Positions 34,403 to 46,437 are shown, counted from the stretch's first letter. The stretch: 64,000 nt of DNA from Terebella lapidaria (GCA_949152475.1 OX424559.1:20615809-20679808), one strand, 5' to 3'. Translations and numbers: made by a program. The notes: generated by a model not told the origin, from the sequence alone.

Positions 34403-34722
34403 AGCCAAGAAAGTCTCCCCGCCTAAAATCGAATGAATTAGGTGACGAAAGCGACACTGACGGAGCCCATACCCCGACCCCAAAACGACGACGAATAGGT
34501 GACGTGGATATATATTTGAAGTCAATAACTTGGCTCATAATTTTGGGTGTAATGTACAATCTGCATTCTTGAACAAGTTTATGAAATCGCTGAAAAGTTT
34601 AAGAATTTGAGACATGAAATCCAATTAAATGTGTGCTTTTGCAGGCATGAAAAAAATAATACAACAGCAGAACACGGGTTACTCAGATGACTCGGACATT
34701 GATTCAAGACCAAAAACCGACG
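34403..34722 (+). pseudogene. Lys/Asp-rich linker exons after the recombinase core
   Basis: Exon 34403-34498 (after 'gttcacag') picks up phase 1 and encodes PRKSPRLKSNELGDESDTDG and then a KRRR nuclear-localisation-like cluster. Exon 34645-34722 (after 'tttgcag') encodes YSDDSDIDSRPKTD and ends before gtaagg. Both are phase 1 to phase 1. They resemble casein-kinase-rich disordered tails. Confidence 0.65.
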
Positions 34723-34984
34723 GTAAGGAGTTTCATTATACAAGGCCCAGGTTCAGATGATATGTGTTAATTGTATCCCCCGAACAAAGTTCGGTAGATA
34801 CTATGGATTTGACTTCGTCGCGCCGCGTCCGCTGCCGTCATAGAGTTTTTGTTGTGAACGCTCCAAAGGTTGCAAATCTGAACCGATTCTAATAATTATT
34901 TATACAGACATATCTAATACACCAACCGATTTTGGTTACCAAAGCAACCAAATTGGTCGATTGGCAACGCATGATTTGCTCAAA

Positions 34985-36600
34985 TAATAATAATAAAAGT
35001 AACAATAATAAGAATAATAATGATAATATGGAGAGATACTAACAATGGAAATTAAGTAGAAAATGCTATATTAAAAAGATGAGTTTTGAGATTTGTTTTA
35101 AAACATGAGAGTGAATTCCACAACGTTGGTCCAGCTGCACAGAATGACGAATCACCATAGATCTTGAGATGAGATTTGGGCACTCGGAGAGTGGTTGAAC
35201 TGCCTGAGCGGAGAGACCTGTTTGGAACATTGATGCTGATTATTTAGTTTAAATAGTGTGGTGCCAATCCATTAATTGCCTTGAAGACGGTAAGGAGAAT
35301 CTTGTTTTGTATGCGGTATTCAACAGGGAGCCAGTGCAGTGATTTTAAAACCGGGGTGATAGATGAATACTTGGAAGTGTCGGTGACGAGACGGGCCGCA
35401 CAGTTTTGGATGCGTTGTAGCCGTTTGATATTGTAATCAGAAATGCCGTAGAGAAGAGAGTTTGCGTAGTCAATCCGCGATGTGATGAGGGCATGGACAA
35501 CGATGAGTAGCGCTCGGGTGGACAAGAATGATTTCAATGATCGAACACTCCTGAGATGGAAATATGACGACTTGCACACCGAAGTAATGTGATCGTTCAT
35601 GTGTAGGAATTGGTCAAAGACTACACCGAGATTTCTAACGCGATCACTGGCGTCAATACGTTTGGTGCCAACCTGTAGCTGGGGGTTCTGTATAAGCTTG
35701 TGTCGGAGTGGAGTGTTGATGAAGAGAACATCAGTTTTGTCATCGTTCAATTTTAACCAGTTGCTCGTCATCCAACTACGAAGTTCTACAATGCACAGTT
35801 CTAAGTTTTGAAACGATTGAGTCAATGTTGTTATCCATGAAGGCATACAGCTGAGTGTCGTCTGCGTACAGATGAAAATCAACACCATACTTGCGGGCAA
35901 TATTGCCAAGAGGATTGGTATACATGGTGAAAAGCCGTGGCCCCAAAACAGAGCCTTGTGGAACGCCAAACGCAAGAGGGACGCACTGGTTTCTGCCATT
36001 TTAATATGAGCGGAACCACGATAGCGCAGTGCCATTCAAGACGAACGATTGTCTCAATCTGGTGCAGAGAATTTCATGATCCACAGTGTCGAAGGCAGCA
36101 GAGAGGTCACGTAAGACCAGGACGGCTGCCTTTTTGTTATCAATGGCCATAGCAATGTCGTTCTTGACGCGGAGTAAGGATGATTCAGTACTGTGGCTCT
36201 TCTTGTATGCAGACTGGAAGATTTCATGTAGTGAGTGGGATGACAAGTATGCATCCAGGCGTCTGGCTACTGCACGCTCTATTGTTTTTGACAGGAATGA
36301 CAGGTTTGAGACTGACCTGAAGTTCTTGAGAACATTAGGGTCTAGGTCATGTTTCTTGATGAGAGGGTTTACCCTAGCTGTCTTGAGAGATCCAGGTACA
36401 ACACCTTGGGCCATCGACAGGTTGTTATCCTTGTGATTGGAACGATCAGGATATCGAGGCACATTTTGAGTAGCCAGGTAGGAAGTGGGTCCACCTCACA
36501 AAATGCATTGGAAGATGCCACTATCAATTTTCGAAGTTCATCATTTGTGGTTGGAGCATGTCGAAGGTCGATTAGCCTGTTTAGCACACATGGCTTGTGA
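34985..36600 (-). mobile_element. 5'-truncated CR1/L2-type LINE
   Basis: Minus-strand fragments give the finger-palm of a non-LTR reverse transcriptase. They include LIKKHDLDPNVLKNFRSVSN, LSKTIERAVARRLDAYLSSH, DLSAAFDTVDHEIL, the catalytic YADDTQLY (about 35846-35870) and the thumb-side LKSLHWLPVEYRIQNKILL. A tail ending in GPTLWNSL lies near 35110. The 3' end is a TTATTAT-type microsatellite (about 34985-35030), typical of this group. The 5' part with the endonuclease is absent. The frames shift several times, so it is dead. It lies in the intron between the exons at 34722 and 38233, antisense to the gene. Confidence 0.85.
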
Positions 36601-38232
36601 ACGCTTTACGGGTGGGAGTTTTTAATGAATGATGATGAAATCGCACAGGCTTGATTAGAAAGACCGTCACACGAAAAGTATCGTTTTTCAGACATAATAT
36701 TAACTTATTGCGTCCATTAAAATACCCACTTCAATATCTGTGTAATCTCTCCAATACCCTGTGCTTTGAAGGCATATGGCACTGGATTCTTGTTCAGAAC
36801 TAGTAGAGAACTGATGATTTGGTAAAAAAACCCACATAAATTGACATCAGTTTTACTAGTGAATTCTATTATTGACCACAATAAAAATAGTTAAGACAAG
36901 AAACATTCATGATTGCGCTCAACAAGGTAAAGGTTTTGTCCAGATTTCATGGCTGTATTTCAGTAAGTTAACATTAGTTTCACTGGTTAAGTCTATTATT
37001 GACCACAATAAAAATATTCAAGACAAAAAAAATAGTATTGAGGTCAACAAGGTTATGGCTTGGTCCAGTAGAAATTTCATAGAATTTCCAGTAGAAAGTT
37101 ACCAAGGTAAAGGTTTTGTCCAGTAGAGATATCATGGCTGTAACTGATAAGTTAACTTTCGTTTCACTGGTTAAGTTTATTATTGACCACACTAAAAAAT
37201 AGTTGAGACAAGAATCATTTATTATTGGACTCAACAAGGTAAAGATTGTGCCCAGTAGAGATTTCATGGCTGTATCCATACTGTTGGGGGGATTGAGTGT
37301 TTGGTGAGATATAATAAGTCAATGAATATTTTAATTGTTAAGAGGATCACTGCTTGGAATAATAATAGTTAAGGTCAGGAACTTTTAGTACTGGCTTTGA
37401 TGAAACACAGTGGCCTGGCGGGAATGATATTTTGTCTGAATTGACATATTTTGGGCAACAGGGATGATGGGCCTTAGGGGGATACATCCACGCGGTCGTC
37501 GGCGACCGAATCGTCTGGTTGAATATGAAGATTTTGTGCATGTTAAATTCGCATTCGTAGGCGATTTGTAATCGATCTGCATATCACAGTTTTGCTGAGC
37601 TTTTCCATGATTTTCGTGGAACATTAAATATGTTGAAAACTGATGGCCTATCCCTTCTCAGAGGGACCAATGATTTGTTTACGATACCATGATGAGAAAC
37701 GTCAAAATTTGGCCATGAATGCCTTATCTGAAATCATTACATGCCAAGATATTCCAATATCGTTGAGTGAAACGTACAGTATTCTCAGATTAGTCGGCTT
37801 AGAAATTCAATTCAGGTGGGAACTCGGATGAACTCGGTCATGGCTAAATATTTTTTGCTGCGTTATCATTTTCAGTTTTCTCCTGTATCTCTGTAACGGT
37901 GATTTGTAGTGTGAAATGGGCATTGTTTTTTAATTCTTCCGTAAAGACTAATAACCAATGGGAACTCTGGGTGAGCTTTTCTCTGGTCATGTTTCTCTTA
38001 CTGAATCAATGCCTCTGATGTATCGAATGCATCTCTGAAATGGTGCATCGTAGACTGAATCATATGTTTTTGGCCAAGCCGTCTAACGTTTGGTTTGGAC
38101 CGACGGTTTGGACAATCGAGCATTCCTATCGGACCTCTGGAAGTGCAATAGGCGCAAGAAAATGCATACTGACAAAATGTGTACAGCTGTGTTTTATTGT
38201 GTATACTATTATATGTAAAACAATTCGTTTAG
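36601..38232 (+). other. Intron sequence with imperfect tandem repeats
   Basis: From about 36866 to 37300 a module with 'attgaccacaataaaaata', 'caaggtaaaggttttgtccag' and 'tcatggctgta' recurs three to four times. Spacings are uneven (127 and 184 bp between markers). The rest has no recognisable feature. Confidence 0.6.
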
Positions 38233-40358
38233 GCAAGAAAAAGAAAACACGCCGAGTAAACGTGATTCACAGCGATGACTCAGAGAAGGAATCAGGAGTC
38301 GACCCCAATGGTAAGATTTTTCACTTCGTAAGTGTACGCAATATAGAATTACCTCCGACGAACAACGAAATTATTTGGAATTTACATCTCGGAAGTATGA
38401 AGAAATATACTCAAAAGTGTTCGGTGGCAAGCGAGTTATTGCAAAAAGTTATTGATCTGGAGAAGTATCAACCAATTTTTTCATATATATTGTGAAGTGC
38501 AAATTTGACATTGACTATGCCCTCAGTTCTACCAGATACACGTAATAAAACCGGATGCCCTGTACAGCTGCCCCAGTCTAAGATTTGCCACATGGCAGCC
38601 ACACAAAGCGGCGCGATACTGTAATATCCCATTAAATGATTGGTGAGCATTTAATCGTGGGAACCGATACTCGATGTTACTGTCAAAACCTTGCCTGAGA
38701 ATAGGAACGAAATAACTTAGTAGACCAACTCCGAGGCTCAAACCCATGACCTCTGAGTTAAATGATATATGCCATAACAACGGGGACATCAATTCTACCT
38801 CGTAACTCGCATGCAAAATGAATATTAGTCCTATGTTTGATACATATTTGTGTTTTGACTTTTACCTAGGTTCAGAAAAAGTGACAAGAATGGCAGATGA
38901 ATTACACAGGAAAGCCACGCAATCTGGTATGTAGTTATGACACCTAACCGTATCTCCAAATCTTTATATACTCATAATCGAACAGCAGGTTGCAAATTTA
39001 CATGAATCGTTTCGACATCAGTCGATTTTCGATATCGGTCTGATAAAGAGCATAAAACATGTTTTTACTAACACTATTAGTATTGGGCACCAATGGCAAA
39101 CTCATGGCTTTTAAAGAGGTTACATTGAACTTGACATCCGGTGAACTTTAAAGATCAAACTTGCAATTGATAGTTTCTTTGGAGGTTATTATAACGATAG
39201 ATCATAATCTATACCTATCGAAGAAATAGTCCATTATCTGAAGTCAATATTAGACCAACAGCAACCAGGATATGGTGTGAATGGACAAGTAGTATGATAA
39301 AAATAACCCTGACCACCGAATCAACATGTTACATATCATCACTGAGGCCGTGTACATGATGCAGGTTTCAAGTCAAAAACATATATATAACCTAAATGTC
39401 TGTGCGTGTTTGAACAGTATGATCCGACTGGAAAAAGCCCAGAATGTTGTAGAAAAAATCACGGTAAAAGTCACAAGAAAATTCATTCCGACAAAATACA
39501 TGCAGTTTACAAGGAGTTTGGTGTGTATAATGTTAATGTTGCAATATAGTATGTAGGTTGCATATGTCATGATGTATATTTTTTTGTTTCCATATAAGTA
39601 GAAAATGGTTATCATGACTATAGATCTACAAGTACATGCGAGGTATGGTAGTTTATTAAGATGTGCAGGTAGGTACTTTTTGAGGAGATACAACATTGTG
39701 GCTACATGTCTAAAAGTCGGTTTTTATTAAGTTATCGTATAAACATGGCGATAAAACACAAGCAAACTCGATGGCTGAATTCCGATCTTAGTCACAATGA
39801 GAATTCAAGATACGTGTGTGTGAAATTAAAACGGATATTGTATAGGACTCGTCGTACTAATGAGGACAGGTAGATTCGCAAATATTTATGCAATTCGTGT
39901 TTTGCACTACCAGTACGTTGGGGCACCGAAGACAACAAAATGCTCACGGATCATTTCACGAAGTGGCTTGACCAGGAACAAGACCGCAAGGACAACAAGG
40001 GCCAGCTGCCCAGTATGTATTGGATTTCTATGCATATCGTGTATGATTCGTATAATATATTATATAATGATTTGCAGTGAATAGAAGAAATGATGGCTTA
40101 TAATTATTCCATGCAAATTACAACCCACTGTTCATGTTAACTAATTTTTGACACATGAAATAATCACGCTGCATGCTTTCCAAATGTGCACTTGTAGAAA
40201 AGAAGACAATAGAAGAATTTCTGATGAGCCATACCGTGCCATGCCTACAACATCTGACCCCACACGATGCTTACCTCAAAGTCCGGACTAAGCTGTTCAA
40301 CCTGAGAAAGCGCACGAGAGAAAACGTTTGCCGTGGTCTGAGCAAAATTACTATGTAG
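38233..40358 (+). pseudogene. C-terminal exons with Myb/SANT-like end
   Basis: 38233-38310 (GKKKKTRRVNVIHSDDSEKE) and 38870-38926 are phase 1 to phase 1. 39418-39520 encodes a Cys/His/Lys-rich stretch (CCRKNHGKSHKKIHSDK), phase 0 to 1. 39914-40012 encodes RWGTEDNKMLTDHFTKWLDQ. 40198-40355 encodes KKKTIEEFLMSHTV ... YLKVRTKLFNLRKRTREN and stops at 40356. The last two match in pattern the Trp-x2-Glu-Glu ... hF ... P-x-K-x2-I ... KxxxxNLxKR ending that closes many Crypton-like proteins in fish and invertebrates (from memory). The joint between 38926 and 39418 is out of phase, so an exon may be missing or altered there. Confidence 0.65.
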
Positions 40359-40475
40359 TATTCCCTTCAATGGATGTTGTTGTTGAAATGGCACTCGGCT
40401 ACCGTACACATTTATCAAAATTTCCCTCTGTGCTAGCACAATATTAATTTTTGTGGCCCAAATTTTTTCACACAC

Positions 40476-42340
40476 CCACGTCCAGTCATCTTACACCTAC
40501 ATCCAGTTACCTTACACCAACAACCAAACATCTTACACCAACAGTCAGTCACCTTACACCTACGGTCAGTCATCTTACACCTACAGCCAGTGATCTTACG
40601 CCCACGTCCAGTCACCTTACAACTACAGCCAGTCATCTTACGCCCACGTCCAGTCACCTTACAACTACAGCCAGTCATCTTACACCTACGTCCAGTCAAC
40701 TTACACCAACAGCCAGTCATCTTACGCCTATGTCCAGTCACCTTACAACTATAGCCAGTCACCTTACACCTACGTCCAGTCAACTTACACCGACAGCCAG
40801 TCATCTTACGCCTATGTCCAGTCACCTTACAACTACAGCCAGTCATCTTACGCCTATGTCCAGTCACCTTACAACTACAGCCAGTCATCTTACACCTACG
40901 TCCAGTCAACTTACACCGACAGCCAGTCATCTTACGCCCACGTCCAGTCACCTTACACCTACTGCCAGTCACCTCACACCTACGTCCAGCCACTTACACC
41001 GACAGCCAGTCATCTTACGCCTATGTCCAGTCACCTTACAACTATAGCCAGTCACCTTACACCTACGTTCAGTCAACTTACACCGACAGCCAGTCACCTT
41101 ACACCTACAACCAGTCACCTTACACCTACGTCCAGTCATCTTACACCTACAGCCAGTCATCTTACACCTGCGTCCAGTCAACTTACACCGACAGCCAGTC
41201 ATCTTACACCTACAGCCAGTCATCTAACACCTACAGCCAGTCATCTTACACCTGCGTCCAGTCAGCTTACAACGACATACAGTCATCTTACACCTACGTT
41301 CAGTCATCTTACACCTGCGTCCAGTCAACTTACACCTACAGCCAGTCATCTTACACCTACAGCCAGTCATCTTACACCTGCGTCCAGTCAGCTTACAACG
41401 ACATACAGTCATCTTACACCTACGTCCAGTCATCTTACACCTGCGTCCAGTCAACTTACACCTACAGCCAGTCATCTTACACCTACAGCCAGTCATCTTA
41501 CACCTGCGTCCAGTCAGCTTACAACAACATACAGTCATCTTACACCTGCGTCCAGTCAACTTACACCTACAGCCAGTCATCTTACACCTACAGCCAGTCA
41601 TCTTACACCTGCGTCCAGTCAACTTACACCTACAGCCAGTCATCTTACACCTACAGCTGGTCATCTTACACCTACAGCCAGTCACCGTACACATACGTCC
41701 AGTCAACATACAACGACATTCAGTCATCTTACACCTATGTCCAGTCACCGTACACCTACGTCCAGTCAACATACACCGACAGTGAGTCATCTTACACCTA
41801 CTGCCAGTCACCATACACCTACGTCCAGTCAACATACACAGACAGTCAGTCATCTTACACCTACTGCCAGTCACAGTACACCTACGTCCAGTCAACATAC
41901 ACCGACAGTCAGTCATCTTACACCTACTGCCAGTCACCTTACACCTACGTCCAGTCAACATACACCGACAGTCAGTCATCTTACACCTACTGCCAGTCAC
42001 CGTACACCTACGTCCAGTCAATTTACACCGACAGTCAGTCATCTTACACCTACGTCCAGTCAACTTATAAGGACAGTCAGTCATCTTGCACCTACAGCTA
42101 GTCATATTACACCTACGTCCAATCAACATACACCGACGGTCAGTCATCTTACACCTACTGCCAATCACCGTACACCTACGTCCAGTCAACTTACACCGAC
42201 AGTCGGTCATCTTACACCTACGTCCAATCATCTTACAAACCAGTCATCTTACAGCTAGAGTCAGTCATCTTACAATCACAGTCAGTCATCTTACACCTAC
42301 AGCCAGTCACCTTACAGCTACAGTCATTCACCTCAATACA
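40476..42340. repeat. 21-bp minisatellite, about 88 copies, with higher-order structure
   Basis: The unit is AGTCATCTTACACCTACAGC plus one base, 21 bp, with common variants (cacgtcc, tgcgtcc, accgacag). Because 21 is a multiple of three, long open frames of SHLTPTA-type and CRCKMTG-type repeats occur on both strands. These are repeat artefacts unless shown to be transcribed. Higher-order periods are visible: 126 bp (six units; 'gcttacaac' at 41265, 41391 and 41517) and 63 bp (three units; cagtcaacat at 41763, 41826, 41889 and 41952). Nearer the left end units pair as 42-bp dimers. It starts 118 bp after the SET-recombinase gene stop. Confidence 0.97.
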
Positions 42341-42566
42341 CACTAAGTAAGCCCGACACCAACAAATGGTAGTCGATCTCATCAACATAAACATCTACAT
42401 ATTCGGTCTGCTCTGCCATCGATTTGTATGAAGATGCCCAAATCTATTGTAAACAGAGCTATTCCCTCCGCCCGCCCCAAGTTCTAAGTTGTTTGTCGAA
42501 CTTGTAGTACAAAAATCCATATGAAAACTTCGGTAATAGTGTGGTCAGTACACCGGCATCTCTCTA

Positions 42567-42601
<35 letters not shown>

Positions 42602-43014
42602 CATCAATATATGTACAATGTATGTAACTCGTATATAACAAATGATGGCACCCTCAATACAAAAATGATCTTGACATCACAGGTTATATATTTCAACAGA
42701 ACAAAACTGTAGCACAAGCAGTACAGGCTACTGGAGTCCAAGTATGTATCATTGCTCCGCTTGTGGAGGAATACATTATGCAAGCCAGGATGATTATGAA
42801 TAACTGAGTATTATTTATAACTGAGTCATCTGATAGTACATCGCTTATCAACCAATTTTCGATGATAATTTGAATTTGGGGGACAGATAAATATTTTCAG
42901 CTTACTAGCTTATCACTCGGATATTTTCTATCCCCAGTCTTCAACACGCGCACCAGTCACATTTTTCGAATAAATTGATGAACTAAATGAAAACTTGTTT
43001 ACAATTTCTTTTGG
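42341..43014. other. Gene-free stretch with short CT/TA tract and one copy of a direct repeat
   Basis: A (CT)n(TA)n tract lies at about 42560-42601. It is followed at 42602-42711 by a ~108-bp block starting 'catcaatatatgtac' that recurs at 44476-44585. Nothing coding is visible. Confidence 0.6.
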
Positions 43015-43750
43015 TCAGGGAGCATTACATATTATACAACGGGGATATGACAATCTAGGCCTTTGAATAAACTGAAAGAAACACGAAATGTGGACTAAAT
43101 TTGGAGGGCAACAAGGAACATAAGGAACAGTAATACCTTTATCGTGGAAAACTACTAATAACAGATTCAACTCACATTTACAAATAAAACAGTTAACCAG
43201 AAAAACCGGTGTTCCATGTACATTTTGCCAGAATCTTTCTGCTTTTCGCTTATAATATCGCATATATTCACACAATCGACTTGAGGTTATTGTTCTTTGA
43301 CATGTACTGATTGGTGGTGTAATATTCCCCTAAGAAATTCGTGAGAAAGTGAGAAATTATTTGTAAAATACTGTAGCATTTGCAAAGTCAGACAATGATT
43401 TTGTTCGGGAAAGTTATTGCCAAAGATGGTAACAATTTAGCTGGATCTAACATTGCACTGTCGTAATTAGAAACTATATAATAATACAAATAATCACAAC
43501 AGATAAAATTGCATATATCGTACAAAATAGAAATGTTCACATTTGTGTGGACTACCGAATCCATCTGCTCTACTATGATATACGAAGCCTGTATAAATTG
43601 TAACAGATATTCCATCTGACTACTGTGATTCTTATGAAAACAGGGGACATGGATGAGCCAGGGGGACATCTTAGACGGTTCCGTGTCGGTTCCATGCTGC
43701 AAAATATTTAAATCTCTTGCGCCTTCATGCGTGGCCAATAACAACCCCAA
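43015..43750 (-). pseudogene. Broken relative of the BTB-RING gene
   Basis: Two minus-strand pieces line up with the intact gene at 62682-63545. The first (43750-43388) has LIHVPC, ICCDYLYYYIVSN against LIQVPC, LCCDYLYYFIIFN. The second (43275-43015) has CFICKCEL, VPCCPPNLVHISCF and a Cys-x2-Cys end, against CILCTEKL, LPCCLPNLVHIECF and CPNC. The order and strand agree, but the part between is lost or unreadable and there is no single open frame. Divergence is high, so this is an old duplicate, not a recent copy. Confidence 0.75.
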
Positions 43751-44480
43751 GTGTACAAACTGTGTATGCCAAAAACAACACGTGTTTGTTTGCTTGAGTT
43801 ATTGTCATCATTGCCGAAAGTTAATTCGGTTGACGGCACACACTGTGGGGCGAGGCAGAATTATATAGATACCATGTTGCAATATGTTTGTGGTGTTCAT
43901 ACTGAACCCGTGTCCATTTGCCGATAGCTGTAAAAACAACGACCAAACAGGAGCTTTGGGTATATAAGTATAATTTCCAATGATGCAGTTGAATGACTGG
44001 AATGACCAATCAATGATCAGTCTAGATGTGTTCAATCTATCTAGGCAACAAACTTAACGTTCATAGCCGTGCATGGCATCACCAACAGTGTGCCAACAGA
44101 CAAAATTCATTCCTTTATCATAGCCAGGATTAAGAACATAAAAATGGTGTCGATATTGGGGAACACTGACGTCACCTAAATTAGTCTATGTATTGCTCTT
44201 CAAATGTTTGTCTCACATGTACAGTCCTTGCTGAAGTGAAGCGCGACGGGCGGCTCCATTGTTCATATCCCGCTCTAGAGGCGATATGAGGACTATTCCA
44301 CATTATTTGGGGAGGTTCTGTTTTTTTTTGGTGATAAAAACAATTGGTTTTACTCGGTATGTATGACAAATAATACACTGTCACCCCTCGGCGATATACA
44401 CGATCATCACGCCTCGCTCACGCTCGGCATGATATCGTGTATATCGCCTCAGTAACAGTGTATTATTTCACACATATCAT
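43750..44480. repeat. 0.74-kb dispersed repeat, copy 1
   Basis: Starts with 'gtgtacaaactgtgtatgcc' and ends with a foldback. It is closely similar to 54885-55625 in the same orientation, sharing 'aaagttaattcggttgacgg', 'ccatgttgcaatatgtttgtgg', 'tgaagtgaagcgcgacgggcg' and the terminal palindrome. There is no coding capacity. It may be a non-autonomous element, but its ends are not sharply defined. Confidence 0.85.
44368..44468. repeat. Foldback (hairpin) with AAATAATACACTG stem
   Basis: The outer arms are AAATAATACACTG and CAGTGTATTATTT. The inner arms GGCGATATACACGATCAT and ATGATATCGTGTATATCGCC are nearly perfect inverted repeats. The apex reads CACGCCTCGCTCACGCTCGG. The same foldback ends the second repeat copy (55520-55621). 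Confidence 0.9.
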
Positions 44481-44585
44481 CAATATATGTACACTGTATG
44501 TAACTCGAATACAACAAATGATGGCATCCTCAATACAAAAATGATCTTAGCATCACATGTTACATATTTTACCAGAACAAAACTG
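44476..44585 (+). repeat. ~108-bp direct repeat, second copy
   Basis: Starts 'catcaatatatgtacactg' and ends 'cagaacaaaactgtg'. It matches 42602-42711 with scattered substitutions. The two copies bracket the broken BTB-RING gene and the 0.74-kb repeat. Confidence 0.85.
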
Positions 44586-46079
44586 TGGGCGACCGCTTGC
44601 AAACAATTGTGGTATAATTATCGAGAGAACTGAAAAAAACAGACGCGGGTGTCCAGAGGCCAGAACACTCGGGATAAGATTCCACAGTCATCGCCTTCAC
44701 CACGGCCAAACAATATATTGGTTTATTAAAACCTTCACGTGATGAAAGCACTAATCCTACATTTCTCCCCTATTTTCTCAAAAGAAACGCGGTTTCTTCT
44801 AGAAACCTTTACATGTCAAGAACCCTCCTGTTTAGATTACGTACATCGGTCATTGTATGACGAACATTAAATAAATGGATAATTATTATGAAGAATCAAG
44901 AACGATACTCGACAGAGAGTAGACTATTCCCACCAGGGTACAACAACAAGACGTACCCGATATATGACAAAATGTAAGTGATATTATATTACATACATGT
45001 CATACATGCCTATAGTGAAACACTACATGTAAGAAGAAAACGTCCCATACATGTGGGAGGATTCGTAGCCTCCATGAATCAAATATATGTAAGTATTATT
45101 ATAATCACCACTATCATTTAATCCTCTTGAGTGTATAATTATATTTATGCAGCATGTATAATGGCGAGCCATTCAGTGACATCATTTGCAATGTAAAATA
45201 ACTGAACTTGGATAGGAAGTATTCGCAGTAAGAGGTCTCTAAAGTCAAATATCATGCATAATATGACACATATATATATATATATATATATATAGAAAGA
45301 GACCATACCATTTGCGGGGCATTTGTCGATATAAGACCTTCATGTGGGGCATTCGGAATGCCCCACAATTCTGCAATGGGAAATCAACGCATAACGTTTT
45401 CCAATTATTTTGCATTAATCTTTGGAAAAGTCGGTTTCAAGTCAAAATTATATACACGGTTATATTTGTTCCAGAGAAGTGCTCCTTCTTGCGCCAACTA
45501 CGCGAACCTGTCCTGCGGGGCACTGGGACCCTACCGGCCCAGTCGCTCAGTGCCAGTGAGGCTCGCGCGCCATGGCAGCTCCGCCCACTCTGGTGCGATG
45601 AGTGGAGCTCCCGTGAAGAGCAGCGCGCGGAAGAGAAAATGTGTGCTGATTGTAGAAGAGGGGGGGGGGGGGGGAAGCTTGGGGGGAAGGGGGAAGTAGG
45701 TTTGATATGGAGGTATACACTGCGCTCTTTGGATAGCAGAATTGTCTGCTTTGAAGCTACACAGCCAACGCGGACTGGCCCACATTGATTTCGTTTACGG
45801 GATCCAGTATATACTGAGCCTTACACTGCCTCGTGAAGTAGACTCACCCACTAATTGTATGCTATTTATTCCCGAATGGGCCCAAGTATCATACGCTGTG
45901 CCTTAATACTACTCCTCCATCATTTAATCCGTCTCGCACCTTTTTAAGGTAGTCCGCTCCAAACAGTGAGGGGAGGGGGTCAAAGAATTTTTCAAAATAA
46001 ATGACTGTATTAACAAAATCGAGAGCTTCAAAATGACATATTTTATAGAGTAACTGATCAGCATCCTAAAACTGAAAAG
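44586..46079. other. Mostly gene-free stretch with a CpG-rich patch
   Basis: A GC-rich patch at about 45490-45680 is distinct from the AT-rich surroundings. It encodes a short frame, MSGAPVKSSARKRKCVLIVE, beginning at 45599 and running into a poly-G run (45660-45674). The KRK..L..E pattern loosely recalls the N-terminus of pogo/Tigger transposases, but it is too short to call. A relative of the MITE at 50167 lies in inverse orientation near 45845-45965. A TA tract lies at 45271-45293. Confidence 0.35.
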
Positions 46080-46089
46080 ATAGGGGGTC

Positions 46090-46437
46090 ACCGTATCCGT
46101 TCACGATCTCTATAACATGCACGCATCACTCTTTACCCACGACTATGTAAACGGACGTCCACCTACATCTTTCTCAAATTTTTATCATAATCCTAAAAGT
46201 AATACCATGACTACAAGACAATATGCCTCACTTTATCTCGCTAAACCAAGAACCAATTTTTCGTCAAACTCTGCTTACTACCAACTCGGCAAAATTTGGA
46301 ATGACCTTCCACTTTCTATTAAAACCATTACCCAAGGAAATGAATTTAAAAGAAAAGTTAAGTTTGCCAAGCTCTCACAATATTCTAACTCTGTGACGTG
46401 TACGAATCCTGGTTGCAATCAATGTAACAAAATATAA
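46090..46437 (+). mobile_element. 3' coding end of a non-LTR retrotransposon (LINE fragment)
   Basis: The frame encodes a tail typical of LINE ORF2 C-termini: LFTHDYVNGRPPTSFSNFY, then TRQYASLYLAKPR, GKIWNDLPLSIKT and FKRKVKFAKL. 'iWN.LP..ik...FK+.~k' is the recurring pattern. The reverse transcriptase itself is missing, so this is a short remnant. The family is not resolved. Confidence 0.6.

Larger units (their letters stand above)
5243..40358 (+). pseudogene. Large SET / C2H2 / tyrosine-recombinase-like / Myb-like gene, probably decayed
   Basis: I read this as one spliced gene because successive exons share reading phase and family logic. Exons seen: 5243-5254 (tentative start, Met-Lys-Lys-Met then gtgagt), 6034-6078, 6626-6728, 6901-7086, 7227-7425, 9077-9147, 10001-10080, 11164-11201, 11499-11621, 12025-12108, 12544-12666, 12983-13060, 27738-27821, 29236-29319, 30707-30790, one ending in ccg|gtaagtg near 32051, 32503-34105, 34403-34498, 34645-34722, 38233-38310, 38870-38926, 39418-39520, 39914-40012 and 40198-40358 with stop TAG. 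The layout resembles invertebrate proteins annotated as KMT5A-like that join a SET domain to a Crypton-like recombinase region; that comparison is from memory. Against an active gene: in-frame stops at 7261 and 32968, a one-base phase problem at 6728/6901, and an unresolved phase between 38926 and 39418. Expression is unknown. Confidence 0.7.

Noticed and set aside
40433-42258. Long open frames on both strands in the 40-42 kb region as proteins
   Set aside because: They are products of a 21-bp repeat whose length is a multiple of three. Six-frame openness is automatic and gives no evidence of coding.
40476-42340. CRISPR array
   Set aside because: There are no unique spacers between fixed repeats. 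The units are contiguous 21-mers with substitutions, in animal DNA.
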